From a virus: a stretch of DNA of 64,000 nt. Positions 45,696-55,486 of the stretch are shown in pieces (positions within the stretch are counted from its first letter, which is position 1; each line of letters opens with the position of its first letter). Position numbers and translations under genes: made by a program. The stretch lies in IMG/VR virus record IMGVR_UViG_3300044981_000078, positions 1 through 64,000 of that record; one strand, 5' to 3'. The notes beneath the pieces are model-generated. The model saw only the letters and a list, made by a program, of their open reading frames with translations, did not search any database and was not told the origin of the DNA.

Positions 45696-47884
45696 TGTAT
45701 TTAGTTTTGGACTTCGAAACCGGGAGCGAGGCCGAACTGACCGAAGTTGGGCTCCATAATTATTGTCTTCACCCAACTACCGAAGTTCTCTGCCTAGCGT
45801 GGAGGCTCGTCAAGTCTCTAGATATAGACACAGTGACTCCGGTACAGATATGGGAGCCGCATCTAGCATCTAGGCCGTACATAGGTTCGCTGCCTAAGCC
45901 GCTGCTGGGGGCAATCCTAGACCCTAAAGTGCCCATAATTGCATTTAATAGCGCCTTCGAGCGCTATGTCTTCCAGTATGTTCTAGGCATCGAGATACCT
46001 GCAGAGCGATTTCAGGACCCTCAAGCGTCAGCAAGATACTTGTCCCTTCCGGCGAACCTAGAAGATGTCGGTATGGTCCTCGGTCTCCCGATGGAGATGC
46101 GCAAGGATAAACGCGGGGAGCGGCTATTAGATTTGTTTTCGTATCCGCACACTAGGAAGAAAAAAGACGGCGGCGGGACATACTTTAATGACTGGAATAC
46201 GCACCCGGCAGAGTGGGCGCAACTGTTAGAGTATTGTAAGCAAGATGTCATAGCCGAGCAAGAGGTCGCCCGTCGTGAGAATCTGCTTGGGGTCTTCCCG
46301 TTGCCGGATCGAGAACGGAAGATTTGGCTGCTGGATCAAAAAATAAACGATAAAGGAATTAAGGTAAGCGGGTTAGTAGAAAAGGCGCTGAGGCTAGCGG
46401 AAAAAGCCAAGCAAGAAAAACTAGATGAGCAAAATAAAGCAACCGGCCTGCTTAATGCTAACTCAACTTCACAATTGCTTCCTTGGGTTCGAGATTTGGG
46501 TTATCCATTGGGAAACCTTCGTAAGACGAATATTGAACTGGTATTGAAGGACCCAGAGGTTACGTTGACCCCAGAATGTCGGAAGGTTTTAGAGGCTCGC
46601 TTAGAGGCAGGCTCCACTAGTTATAAGAAGTTACAAGCTATCCTTAGAAATACAAGTCCTGACGGCAGATTGCGAGGACAGTTTATATTCATGGGTAGTA
46701 GTCGCTGCGGACGCTGGTCTGGAAATTCCGTTCAACTCCATAATCTTGCTCGTTCAGGCATGTTAGGCGGTTACAATTTTGAAGAGCTAGAAGTAATGAA
46801 AGACTCCCGCAGTATGATCTTTGCGGAAGACTACGACGCAATTAAGAATAAGTACGGGTCAGTTTTACTCACTGTAAAGAATCTAATTCGTACTTTTTTT
46901 TCCTGTGAAGGAACCGATAAGAAGTTTTTGATAGCCGATTTAGCGAGCATCGAGACTCGTGTCGCCGCTTGGCTGTCTCAGTGCGGCCCTCTCTTAAAGG
47001 TTTTTCAAGAAGGACGAGACGCTTATCTAGATTTTGCCTCAAAATTATATGGTATTCCATATGAGGTCTTGTGGTCCGATTACAAGGGTAAGAACGGTAA
47101 AGATCGACAGATCGCCGCAAAACGTATGCGGCAGACGGCAAAGCCCGGGGTCTTAGGGGCCGTGTATCAACTTGGAGGCGGCAAGTGGGGAATAGATTTT
47201 AAGACCGGAGATAGAACGCGTACAGGATTGTTCGGTTATTCCTGGAACATGGGTATAGAAATTACAGAAGGCCAAGCCTACGATATCGTGAAAGTTTTCA
47301 GGGAATCTTATAAAGAAATTCCAGAAATGTGGTTTGATTTAGAAAACGCGGTAAAAGATGTTATTCAGAATAAACAAACAGTACGATATTTAGGGCCAAA
47401 TAATTGCATCAAAATAGATAAGCTGACGATAGAAGGCCGCAAGCCACTTCTCAGGATACAGCTTCCCTCTGGAAGATTTCTGCACTATGTAGACGCGGCG
47501 ATAGAAACAGTAAAAATGCCGTGGACCAAAAAGAGCGAAGAGACCGGAGAAGAAGAGGACGTGTACCGTCCGGGCATAACTTACTATAACCAAAATCAAA
47601 CTACACACCAATGGGACCTTGCGGTCACGCACGGCGGGAAAATATTTGAGAACCTTTGTCAGGCCCTGGCCCGTGACATTCTCACAGAAGGCATGTTAGC
47701 GGTAGACCAAGCGGAGGCAGATATCGTGGCCCACGTACACGATGAAATCGTGTGCGAAGTCATAGATGATCCGTTCTCGCTTTCAATCGAAGAAATGATC
47801 AAAATAATGAGTAGAGATATCTGCTGGGCTCCCGGACTACCGTTGGGTGCAGATGGGTTTCAGGCTGAATTTTACCATAAATAG
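45695..47884 (+). CDS. Family A DNA polymerase with 3'-5' exonuclease
   Basis: 729 residues. The N-terminal exonuclease has LDFETGS (5-11) and a CKQDVIAEQEVA segment (about 183-194). Polymerase motif A is DLASIETRVAAWL (about 414-426), motif B KRMRQTAKPGVLGAVYQLGG (about 471-490) and motif C HVHDEIVC (about 681-688). This is the replicative polymerase. Starts on the MazG stop. Confidence 0.92.
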   Translation: MYLVLDFETGSEAELTEVGLHNYCLHPTTEVLCLAWRLVKSLDIDTVTPVQIWEPHLASRPYIGSLPKPLLGAILDPKVPIIAFNSAFERYVFQYVLGIEIPAERFQDPQASARYLSLPANLEDVGMVLGLPMEMRKDKRGERLLDLFSYPHTRKKKDGGGTYFNDWNTHPAEWAQLLEYCKQDVIAEQEVARRENLLGVFPLPDRERKIWLLDQKINDKGIKVSGLVEKALRLAEKAKQEKLDEQNKATGLLNANSTSQLLPWVRDLGYPLGNLRKTNIELVLKDPEVTLTPECRKVLEARLEAGSTSYKKLQAILRNTSPDGRLRGQFIFMGSSRCGRWSGNSVQLHNLARSGMLGGYNFEELEVMKDSRSMIFAEDYDAIKNKYGSVLLTVKNLIRTFFSCEGTDKKFLIADLASIETRVAAWLSQCGPLLKVFQEGRDAYLDFASKLYGIPYEVLWSDYKGKNGKDRQIAAKRMRQTAKPGVLGAVYQLGGGKWGIDFKTGDRTRTGLFGYSWNMGIEITEGQAYDIVKVFRESYKEIPEMWFDLENAVKDVIQNKQTVRYLGPNNCIKIDKLTIEGRKPLLRIQLPSGRFLHYVDAAIETVKMPWTKKSEETGEEEDVYRPGITYYNQNQTTHQWDLAVTHGGKIFENLCQALARDILTEGMLAVDQAEADIVAHVHDEIVCEVIDDPFSLSIEEMIKIMSRDICWAPGLPLGADGFQAEFYHK

Positions 47885-47910
47885 TAGAAAACAAAGGCTT
47901 TAGAAAGTAG

Positions 47911-47939
47911 TTGACAAAACAATAAAAAAGTACTACTCT
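47911..47939 (+). promoter_or_regulatory. Promoter of recombination operon
   Basis: TTGACA, 17-base spacer, TACTCT. AGTACT occurs on both sides of the predicted start (47929 and 47954) and GGTACT between, suggesting an operator. Confidence 0.65.
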
Positions 47940-47976
47940 CAAGGCGGTACTAAAGTACTAGGACGAGGAGCAAACA

Positions 47977-49164
47977 ATGAGTGATGGTTTTATTCCGCTT
48001 TATGATCTTGAATCGTTAACCGAACCGCAGCGTCAAGAATATCTCAAGGCAGTCTGCAAGCACATGGGGGTGCCAGATAATCTGAATTTGGTCGCTCTTA
48101 CATATGTTGACGACGGCGATGGCCCGTCCAGGCTCGTGCCGTACGCGAAGCGCGGCGCAACCGAAAATGTCCGCAATAACCTGCAGATCGATATTGAGAG
48201 TCTCACTAGTCAGATGATTGGTGGTAGTATTGTGTTTACTGCAATTGCAAGGTCTAAACCTACGGGCAGGAGAGAAATCTCCACCGGATCGAAGTTCATC
48301 GATGGGCTACAGGGCACTCAACTCGATGATAGTATTATGACAGCCCAGACCAGGGCTCTCCGCCGTGTAACCCTACAATTTATTGGCGCGGGGGTCTTGG
48401 ACGAATCAGAAGTCAACCAGCGAAAGACTGTTCACGCGGTATCGGCACCGATTGCGCCTACTCCACAACCTACTGTAGCGCCAAGTAGTCAACCGGGTAA
48501 AGATATTACAGTTGTAGATACTTGTTCTTCGGACGGTTCTTTGGTAGGTGTTAAAATTGAATCCAAGATGGTTGGAGAATATTGTGATTTCGCACAGCCT
48601 GATAACCCTGACGGAACGGACCCAGCAAAGAAACGTGCCGACACAATCGCACAACTAAATGCACAAAACCCCCCGAAAGAGGGGGATTCGTTACAAACTA
48701 GTGCAGAAGCGAAGAAACCTAGAAAGCCGCGAGGACCGAATAAGAAAAAGGTCGATTTGGGTCCGAGCGGACCACCTCCGGCACAACCGGTCATTATTCC
48801 GGCCACTGTATCAGCGCCAATTGCTATAAACCCAGTGGCTCCATCAGTTATAGAGGCCCCTAAAGCGGACATTATTCCGGCCATAAAGCCAAAGTGCGAC
48901 CCGGCCCTACTTAAGACATACCGTGTACGTCACTTTCAAATCATGAACACAATGGAGCTAGAGGGCGGATTCACCGGCTCCGAGGGGATGGGCAAGCCAG
49001 ACAAGGTACGAAGTTTCGCTGCATTGATGTTTCCAGATATCACAAACTTTAATGATTTAACTTCCGAACAGTGGGAGAAGTATCTTGGGTTTCTAGAGAA
49101 TAAAATCAAAACTGAGGGAGCAACGGCGACGGTCAAGTATGTCGAGGCCGCAATCGGACTATGA
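47977..49164 (+). CDS. Putative single-strand annealing/recombination protein
   Basis: 395 residues. The N-terminal part (about 1-150) has PYAKRGATENVRNN...DSIMTAQTRALRRVTLQFIG and GAGVLDESEV, a pattern seen in phage annealing-type proteins near Cas4/RecB-like nucleases. A Pro-rich linker (about 250-310) and a separate helical C-terminal domain follow. Genomic partner genes (helicase, exonuclease) support recombination. Not certain. Confidence 0.5.
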   Translation: MSDGFIPLYDLESLTEPQRQEYLKAVCKHMGVPDNLNLVALTYVDDGDGPSRLVPYAKRGATENVRNNLQIDIESLTSQMIGGSIVFTAIARSKPTGRREISTGSKFIDGLQGTQLDDSIMTAQTRALRRVTLQFIGAGVLDESEVNQRKTVHAVSAPIAPTPQPTVAPSSQPGKDITVVDTCSSDGSLVGVKIESKMVGEYCDFAQPDNPDGTDPAKKRADTIAQLNAQNPPKEGDSLQTSAEAKKPRKPRGPNKKKVDLGPSGPPPAQPVIIPATVSAPIAINPVAPSVIEAPKADIIPAIKPKCDPALLKTYRVRHFQIMNTMELEGGFTGSEGMGKPDKVRSFAALMFPDITNFNDLTSEQWEKYLGFLENKIKTEGATATVKYVEAAIGL

Positions 49165-49556
49165 AGACTGGAAAAAAGAAGTATATTCATACAAGTAGTC
49201 CCAAAAATTCAAACGGTTCTATAGGTGGGAGCACTCCGGAAGAAATAACCGCTCATGTTTATATGACTGATTTCATGATCGAACAAGTTTCGGAATTTGC
49301 TTGTTTTAATTATTATGACCGGTGTCTTCATGGTTGTTCGATTTGGGGTATTCGCCCGTGTACTTGTCCGATAGAAAAGCCATTTATTTCTAGGAGCAAA
49401 TTTGTGGCATATCATCTAGCTCCAGGGGCAGATGAAACCCCTGTCAAAGTTGCTAGATGGAAAGCGCTGGAGATTATCAATGATTGGAATGAAAATCAAA
49501 CCAAAGAGTCGCTAAAACAAAAAAGACAATGTCGTTGGGTGTATTTTTTACCATAA
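49161..49556 (+). CDS. Hypothetical Cys-rich protein
   Basis: 131 residues. FACFNYYDRCLHGCSIWGIRPCTCP (about 47-71) holds five cysteines. Basic N-terminus. Overlaps the previous stop. Not recognised. Confidence 0.55.
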   Translation: MKTGKKKYIHTSSPKNSNGSIGGSTPEEITAHVYMTDFMIEQVSEFACFNYYDRCLHGCSIWGIRPCTCPIEKPFISRSKFVAYHLAPGADETPVKVARWKALEIINDWNENQTKESLKQKRQCRWVYFLP

Positions 49557-49571
49557 AATTGAGGATAACTA

Positions 49572-50267
49572 ATGAAGAAAATCTTAGTCGTGTTAGCTTT
49601 GCTATTTAGCGCAGTTTCAATGCGGGCGCAAGACCTAAAGACCCACTTTCTTTTCGGGCCGGACGGTGGCTATAATTTTGGCAATACGTTTGTTGGTGGT
49701 ACCGCCGAAGTCGAGATTCCTATCGGGCCACATGTCGAGATAGACGGAAGCGGGAAGATAAACCCCTACGAATCGCACATCAAGCTTGGCCACGGTATCG
49801 GATACAGTGTTGGCGGCGGGGTGCTCTTGTGGGCGAACCGTACGTCGGGATTCGAGGGGCTATATTCGTACGGTGGCTATACAGTGGTCCAAGCGACAAA
49901 GGCCGCTGACTATGTGTACGCAGGATATGTGTACAAACACACAATGCTCGGCTTCCCAACTAGATTTCATTTTAACTACTTTCAGCAGGTCTTTAACGGT
50001 ATCTCCGCAAACGGCACCGAAACCAATCATGTGATAGGTGGGGCACTCGCGTTTGACAGTCTCGAAGGTTGCTTTAAGACTGGCTGCGTTCGTTCCAAGT
50101 TTACATGGTACACCGGACGTACACTGAACCAAGGGAACCCGAAGTGTGACGGTCAGTGCGGCGATCCTATTACCTGCCCGCGCCAATCTGTAGTAAGCGG
50201 CGGATTTGAATTCAACGTGCGGTTTGAGTTTCCACGCCGGGCACACGGGAACTACGACCTCTTCTAA
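49572..50267 (+). CDS. Secreted outer-membrane-like protein
   Basis: 231 residues with a signal peptide (MKKILVVLALLFSAVSMRAQ, cleavage after RAQ). Gly/aromatic alternating strands follow (IGYSVGGGVLLWAN, GLYSYGGYTVVQ, YVYAGYVYKH), ending FEFNVRFEF with a terminal aromatic, as in small beta-barrels. Four paired cysteines at about 173-205. A phage-encoded surface protein could block superinfection or alter receptors (inference). Confidence 0.65.
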   Translation: MKKILVVLALLFSAVSMRAQDLKTHFLFGPDGGYNFGNTFVGGTAEVEIPIGPHVEIDGSGKINPYESHIKLGHGIGYSVGGGVLLWANRTSGFEGLYSYGGYTVVQATKAADYVYAGYVYKHTMLGFPTRFHFNYFQQVFNGISANGTETNHVIGGALAFDSLEGCFKTGCVRSKFTWYTGRTLNQGNPKCDGQCGDPITCPRQSVVSGGFEFNVRFEFPRRAHGNYDLF

Positions 50268-51842
50268 ATGAACTTTAATGACGAGCAGCGAGCAGTCATA
50301 AACGCGATTGACGGTACATACATAGTCATAAGCGGGCCAGGGTCGGGAAAGACCGCATGCATGGTCGAGCGTTTTCTTACTATGATTATGCGGGGCATCT
50401 CAGTAAATGATATATTGAATTTAACTTTTACAAATGCAGCCGCTCAAGAGGCTGCTCAACGGGCAGGAATACTAGACGCGGAAAAGTTTTTTAGAACGTT
50501 CCACTCATATGCGTTGGAGATAATCAAAAAAGAACGGGCGCATCTGCCCTTCGAATTAAGCGAGACGGTTATCCCCGTGGCCGGACAAGAGTTTAAGCTC
50601 TTATTTGATCTGGTAAAGGCGTATCCGGCGACACAGAACTTTCGTGCTCTTTCAGATAAAATATCATCTTGGAAACGAGCCGATATCGATCCAGAACGTG
50701 CTATTAGTGAGGCGATAGGAGCCGAATATTATTTTGCTCTAGCCTATCGAGAATACGAGGATCAATGTAGAAGAGACGGCTGGATAGATTTCGATTCTCT
50801 TATCTGGGAGACTGTAAATCTTTTGGAGAATAATGAAGAGGTCCGAAATCGATGGAAGAGAAAATACATAGCAGCGGACGAATTTCAGGACACTGACATC
50901 CGCCAACTCCATATGCTTGAGCTATTATTTGATGGCAATCTAATTTGCGTAGGTGATACAAATCAAGGAATTTATAGTTGGAGAGGGGCGCACCCAGACG
51001 TTTTCAAATACGTCCAGAAAAAACTCCCTAATACTAAGATATTATTTTTAGGACAAAATCATAGGTCTAGCCAGAAAATCGTATCTTTTATCAAAGATAT
51101 TCTTCCCGAAGATAACGGAATATCTAGTTATATGATGACTACGAATGAAGAAGGGGTCGATCCTGTTATAACGCGATATAGAGACGATCACGAAGAAGCT
51201 GTTCAGACTCTTCGGCAAGTAATAGACCCAATTAATACTGTCATTATGGCTCGAACTAATCGGCAACTTTTTGTGTTTCAGAGATTGTGTGTAAGTCGTG
51301 GAATTAAATACCGAATCCTCGGAAAAAAGGACTTCTTTGAAACTAGCGAGGTCAAAAAGCTTCTTCAATTAGCTAAAGATTCTACGGATCGAGGTCCGGC
51401 GGATCAAGTTTTGGCTAGTTTAATCAGTCAGCACAATCTTTTAAATATCTATCGCGGAAGCGGAGACCCGATGGAAAGTGATCCCGTAGATAATTTAAAT
51501 TCAATTGTTAAAATGGCTGTCGGCAAGGGCACCGTCCTGGAGTTCCTAGAAAAACTTCGTAAATTGACATATGCAAGAAAGTCGGCCAAAGGATTGACGC
51601 TATCCACGGTACACCAAATGAAAGGAAAACAGGCTGACCATGTATTTGTGGTTGGGGTGGATCAAAACCGCATGCCCCATCGCGAAGGTGAAATAGGCGA
51701 AGAGAGGAGAATTTGGTTTACGGCATGCTCCAGGGCAGCTAAGACTCTAAATATCAGTTTTTATGGTCCGCGTAGTGAGTTTTTGAATAGCTTTCTAAGT
51801 CAAATTAAAGTTTATCAAAATGAGTCCGAGGAAAACGCATGA
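50268..51842 (+). CDS. UvrD/Rep-like SF1 helicase
   Basis: 524 residues. Q-motif NFNDEQRAVI, motif I GPGSGKTA (23-30), Ia LTFTNAAAQEA, II AADEFQDTD (about 203-211), III GDTNQGIYSWRGA, IV NHRSSQ, V STVHQMKGKQAD (about 446-457) and VI ERRIWFTACSRA. Smaller than UvrD. Partners the annealing protein and exonuclease. Confidence 0.92.
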   Translation: MNFNDEQRAVINAIDGTYIVISGPGSGKTACMVERFLTMIMRGISVNDILNLTFTNAAAQEAAQRAGILDAEKFFRTFHSYALEIIKKERAHLPFELSETVIPVAGQEFKLLFDLVKAYPATQNFRALSDKISSWKRADIDPERAISEAIGAEYYFALAYREYEDQCRRDGWIDFDSLIWETVNLLENNEEVRNRWKRKYIAADEFQDTDIRQLHMLELLFDGNLICVGDTNQGIYSWRGAHPDVFKYVQKKLPNTKILFLGQNHRSSQKIVSFIKDILPEDNGISSYMMTTNEEGVDPVITRYRDDHEEAVQTLRQVIDPINTVIMARTNRQLFVFQRLCVSRGIKYRILGKKDFFETSEVKKLLQLAKDSTDRGPADQVLASLISQHNLLNIYRGSGDPMESDPVDNLNSIVKMAVGKGTVLEFLEKLRKLTYARKSAKGLTLSTVHQMKGKQADHVFVVGVDQNRMPHREGEIGEERRIWFTACSRAAKTLNISFYGPRSEFLNSFLSQIKVYQNESEENA

Positions 51843-53032
51843 GCTTTTTATACGTGAACAGCCAAGGAAATCCTCACCGAAAACACAGCTACAGTTCGGG
51901 CTTAATTTTTGAGCAAAGTCCTCTGAAATACTATCTTCAAAAAATTCTGGGGTGGAGAGAGATTCGTTCGTATGCCCGTTTTGAATTCGGAAAAGCGATT
52001 GAGGAGAGCATACAGTCTTATCACGATCACGGCGGTGAAATAGACATTAAGGAAGACTTTATACGCCGCTGGTCTGCGCACAAGGATAATGAGAGCATCA
52101 CTTATACAGACACAGAAAAGAACTGGGCGACTTGCTTGACGATGGGTCAAGACATGGTTAGACTATACGCTGCAGTTCAGCCCAATCTCCCAATACCGAT
52201 GGGCGGTCGAGCAGTCTGGCAAAGAGAGTATTCAAAAACTGTCTTTCCCGGTGATCCTAATTATGGAGAAATCGATTTTGCGGGAAAGCTAGACATTGTG
52301 TGCTATACTGAGCCGGATCACCCGATGCTCCCTAAAATTGAATGGAAGTCGGAGTACGGGATGTATCGTCCTGTTATAGTTGATATTAAAACTAGCGCCA
52401 TAGATTTTCCCGAACAACCAGGCATGGCCGCTCTAGATGCGCAATTACGTGTCTATTCTTGGCTCACCGGTATACGTGATACAGCGCTGTTGTGGTTCAA
52501 GAAGAGCGGTCTCGGATATAAAAAAGGCTACTCCGCAACAGTAATCGAACCAATCGGACAGTATACTGCCGGTCAAGAGGTGGTTATTGCTAAGGTAGAC
52601 GGGGAAGACGCTTGGGTTGTCTACAATGACTTTATGGTTGAGGAGATGAATAAGGCTCAGGGTAAAAAGGGGGATAAACTAGATCAAACAGACGAGGCCA
52701 AACAACGCGCCCAGAACTGGCTGGATCAATACGGGGTAAGGGTTCCGTTATCAAGTTTGACTCGTCAGCGTCTGCAGTTTAATTCAGGTAGAGTCACACA
52801 GCAGTCTGCAGATGATGCAGGACGCATAGCGGGGAGACAGATCATACAGATTGTCAACGCGTGGAAGAATAAAGAATGGCCAAATAATTTTGGAATCCGC
52901 TACCCCCACGATGATCGAAACGATTCGTACTTTCGCGCGTTCGTGCTCGGTGACGAAGTTTATAAGAAGCAAAATTTCATAAAAGCAGATGAAGAAACAT
53001 TTGATAGTTTATTCCAAGAGGACGAACCGTGA
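51839..53032 (+). CDS. PD-(D/E)XK exonuclease, Cas4/RecB-like
   Basis: 397 residues. FEFGKAIEESIQSYHDHG (about 44-61, H/E side), GEIDFAGKLDIVCY (about 141-154), PVIVDIKTSA (about 180-189, D...D-x-K) and QLRVYSWLTG form the nuclease core. No clear FeS cysteine cluster. Overlaps the helicase stop, so it is part of one recombination unit. Confidence 0.8.
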   Translation: MSFLYVNSQGNPHRKHSYSSGLIFEQSPLKYYLQKILGWREIRSYARFEFGKAIEESIQSYHDHGGEIDIKEDFIRRWSAHKDNESITYTDTEKNWATCLTMGQDMVRLYAAVQPNLPIPMGGRAVWQREYSKTVFPGDPNYGEIDFAGKLDIVCYTEPDHPMLPKIEWKSEYGMYRPVIVDIKTSAIDFPEQPGMAALDAQLRVYSWLTGIRDTALLWFKKSGLGYKKGYSATVIEPIGQYTAGQEVVIAKVDGEDAWVVYNDFMVEEMNKAQGKKGDKLDQTDEAKQRAQNWLDQYGVRVPLSSLTRQRLQFNSGRVTQQSADDAGRIAGRQIIQIVNAWKNKEWPNNFGIRYPHDDRNDSYFRAFVLGDEVYKKQNFIKADEETFDSLFQEDEP

Positions 53033-53313
53033 AAATGAACATCTTTACAGTAACCAGGGGCGGACAAAAGTTTGCAGGGGACTCGATTCATAGTTCAATT
53101 ACTGGAGAAAGCATAGGTGGGCCACTGGCCCCGGAAGATCAAATCATAACTGAAATAGACGAGCTTAAGATGTCTCCAGAAAAGATCATAGCTACTAGAT
53201 TTTTGGCCTTCTTGGAGACCCGAAGGCTTGATATGAAATCATTAGCCATACTAAGTGACGAAGAACAAAATAGAATTAGAAGAGAGTTTTTTCTAGAACA
53301 GGACACAATATGA
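53029..53313 (+). CDS. Hypothetical protein
   Basis: 94 residues from GTG 53029, though ATG 53035 is also possible. Helical acidic C-terminal half (SPEKIIATRFLAFLETRRLD). Not recognised. Confidence 0.5.
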   Translation: MKMNIFTVTRGGQKFAGDSIHSSITGESIGGPLAPEDQIITEIDELKMSPEKIIATRFLAFLETRRLDMKSLAILSDEEQNRIRREFFLEQDTI

Positions 53314-53561
53314 CTTATCATATCGTTAAGTTTCATGCAGACGGCGGTCAAATGTGCGTACCGGGGATTCGGTGTTTCACGGATAAGGCTAAAGCTGACG
53401 AACTAGCTGAGTACCTTCGAACTGAATCGGGGCATTCTTGTGGTCTGCAATCTGTTCAACAATGCGAATCCGAAAGACCTATCGAAAATGACGGAATAAT
53501 CTATCCCGGTGTAGCTAACATGGGAAGAGATACTTTGGGGGAGTGCTATTTTCGCAAATGA
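53310..53561 (+). CDS. Hypothetical protein
   Basis: 83 residues overlapping the previous stop. Contains four cysteines without an obvious zinc spacing. Not recognised. Confidence 0.5.
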   Translation: MTYHIVKFHADGGQMCVPGIRCFTDKAKADELAEYLRTESGHSCGLQSVQQCESERPIENDGIIYPGVANMGRDTLGECYFRK

Positions 53562-54124
53562 TTGTATTAACGCCCATTAAACGGACGGACCCTCGAATTC
53601 TTGCGGACATGGCTATTCACTACAGCCAGCCAAAAGGATTTGTTGGTCGCAATATCTGTTACGCCATAGTGGTCAGAGATGTGTATTACGGTGCAATTGT
53701 TGGTGGATCATCTACCTTACATTTGGCTGGTCGAGATGAGTTTTTTGGATTAACAAGAGTAAACAAGAAGTCTGCATTGAAACATATTGTGAATAATATA
53801 TTTTATCACATCGAAAAGAAAGACGGGCGCTATCCTGTCCGAAACATGGTTCCTACTGTTTTGAGTTTGTTTAGAGAACGAATTATATCTGATTGGAAAG
53901 CTAAATATGGAGATGATGTTATTGGATTTGAGTCTTTAATCGAATTACCGCGATCAGGTGAATCTTATAAACGGGATGGTTGGGTAGAGGTCGGCATAAC
54001 TAAAGGGCAGACTTGTAAACGAATCGCGGGGAAGGGAACCGATTCATGGACGGGAAAACGAGTATGGGATACGAAAAATTTGAGACCCAAGCGTGTTTTT
54101 GTTCGTCACATTAGTGAAAAATAG
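53558..54124 (+). CDS. GNAT-fold protein, Mom/DUF4338-like
   Basis: 188 residues from ATG 53558. HYSQPKGFVGRNICYAIVVR near the start, YGAIVGGSSTLHLAGRDEFF in the middle, and SGESYKRDGWVEVGITKGQT near the end, which resembles the acyl-donor-side end of Mom-like DNA-modification acetyltransferase relatives. A DNA base modification role is possible but unproven. Confidence 0.5.
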   Translation: MIVLTPIKRTDPRILADMAIHYSQPKGFVGRNICYAIVVRDVYYGAIVGGSSTLHLAGRDEFFGLTRVNKKSALKHIVNNIFYHIEKKDGRYPVRNMVPTVLSLFRERIISDWKAKYGDDVIGFESLIELPRSGESYKRDGWVEVGITKGQTCKRIAGKGTDSWTGKRVWDTKNLRPKRVFVRHISEK

Positions 54125-54547
54125 ATGGAACACCGGGACACACTCCCGACTTTACGCGCTTCACTCGACGGTAATGACACTTTCTTAAGCGGCGGTCACC
54201 GGGTAATAAAGACCGCCGGGGCGAGTCGTCATGCAAAGCGAATGGAGAAGGTACCGGTGTGGGCTCTCGATGACGAAAAGATAAAACAATATATTAATCT
54301 TAGGTTTCCAAAAGCTAAAACAGATAAACAGCAGAGGACCCGGGCGGCCAGGGTGGTTCGTGTGATTTACCTATATTACCGGGTGGGAGAGACCTTATCG
54401 GCGGTAGCGGAGCAGGTCGGGATGACTGACGGGGCAGTAAATCAGATGCTTATGCGGGTTAATAGGTCCATGACCAGGCCGATCAAGCCGTCTCATAGAC
54501 CTAAAAAGCCCGTACATATTGGGGAGACTAGTGAAGTCAACTTTTGA
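54125..54547 (+). CDS. Helix-turn-helix regulator, sigma region 4-like
   Basis: 140 residues. RVIYLYYRVGETLSAVAEQV then GMTDGAVNQMLMRVNRSM (about 78-115) is a classical HTH of the sigma-70 region 4 type, flanked by basic segments. Could control late transcription. No region 2 is seen. Confidence 0.65.
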   Translation: MEHRDTLPTLRASLDGNDTFLSGGHRVIKTAGASRHAKRMEKVPVWALDDEKIKQYINLRFPKAKTDKQQRTRAARVVRVIYLYYRVGETLSAVAEQVGMTDGAVNQMLMRVNRSMTRPIKPSHRPKKPVHIGETSEVNF

Positions 54548-55115
54548 AGTTGGGGAGAACCTAGAAAGGGGCATGATAAGCAAAATTCGGGTCCACACCT
54601 GCGGAAACCAACGGTATGAAGGGTATATTACGGAGAAATGCAGGTGCCGCAAGTATGTGACCCAAGAGAAGGCAGAGCAGCTTAAGAACGACGGCTACGC
54701 GGCTCATGTTATAACATCTATTAAGACCATAGATGTAGAAGACATATGTTCGATGTGCGAAGGCAACGACCGGTTAAAGAAGTCTTGTAAGGCTTGTGGG
54801 AAAACCGGAATAGAGACTAAGAAGAGAAACCTAATTGAATACGGCGAAGATATCTATATGCGTCCTATCCTCAGAACACCGAGGACCGCGACTATCGAGA
54901 AAAACCATCTCGAATACGCCTATGTCAAGTTGGATAAGGATGCCGCAAGAAGAATAGAACTATATCACGAATCTGATCAATCGGCGCTAGGAGATTTAGG
55001 CGCTGAAATTAGGAATCCAGTGACCGGAGAAGTTGTACGTAAGGGCACCCCGGAGCCTAAAAACGATCCGGCTAAGGGCCAGGGTCGAGATCACGACTAC
55101 GGAAGGGCGATATGA
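54531..55115 (+). CDS. Protein with DnaJ-type zinc motif
   Basis: 194 residues from GTG 54531 (GGGGAG 6 bases before). CSMCEGNDRLKKSCKACGKTG (about 74-94) is a CxxCxG pair. An earlier CRCRK may also bind metal. Gly/Arg-rich end. Function unknown. Confidence 0.55.
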   Translation: MKSTFEVGENLERGMISKIRVHTCGNQRYEGYITEKCRCRKYVTQEKAEQLKNDGYAAHVITSIKTIDVEDICSMCEGNDRLKKSCKACGKTGIETKKRNLIEYGEDIYMRPILRTPRTATIEKNHLEYAYVKLDKDAARRIELYHESDQSALGDLGAEIRNPVTGEVVRKGTPEPKNDPAKGQGRDHDYGRAI

Positions 55116-55486
55116 CCGAACAAAACTCACCGACTCCCGAGGGACAGGCGGCGGCAGAGCAGGCGTTGCAAGAGATTAGAGATCGATCTTTTAGCGGACG
55201 AAACCCCCACTTGGGAAAGATGGTGAACTGTCCGTTCTGTAATTTGCGCCACCGGCAGAATGAGCGTAAGTGCGAACAAAAGTTCGCGGAAGAAGACGGG
55301 ATTGTTTACGGTGCCCTTGTTCCGCCTGAAGGCCTGACCCAACTAACCAAGAGACAAATTTTTGGGGCTCGTGCATTCGCAAAGAAGCGACAGCGCCCTC
55401 GTAATAAACCGAAGAAGCCGATGACAAAGTGGGCTAGGGTTTTAAAAGCCGCCGCTGAGAAGAGGAAGAATGCTAAAACAGTTTAG
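55112..55486 (+). CDS. Hypothetical basic zinc protein
   Basis: 124 residues. VNCPFCNLRHRQNERKCEQK (about 38-57) and a strongly basic C-terminus (KKRQRPRNKPKKPMTKWARV). Probably binds nucleic acid. Not recognised. Confidence 0.55.
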   Translation: MTEQNSPTPEGQAAAEQALQEIRDRSFSGRNPHLGKMVNCPFCNLRHRQNERKCEQKFAEEDGIVYGALVPPEGLTQLTKRQIFGARAFAKKRQRPRNKPKKPMTKWARVLKAAAEKRKNAKTV

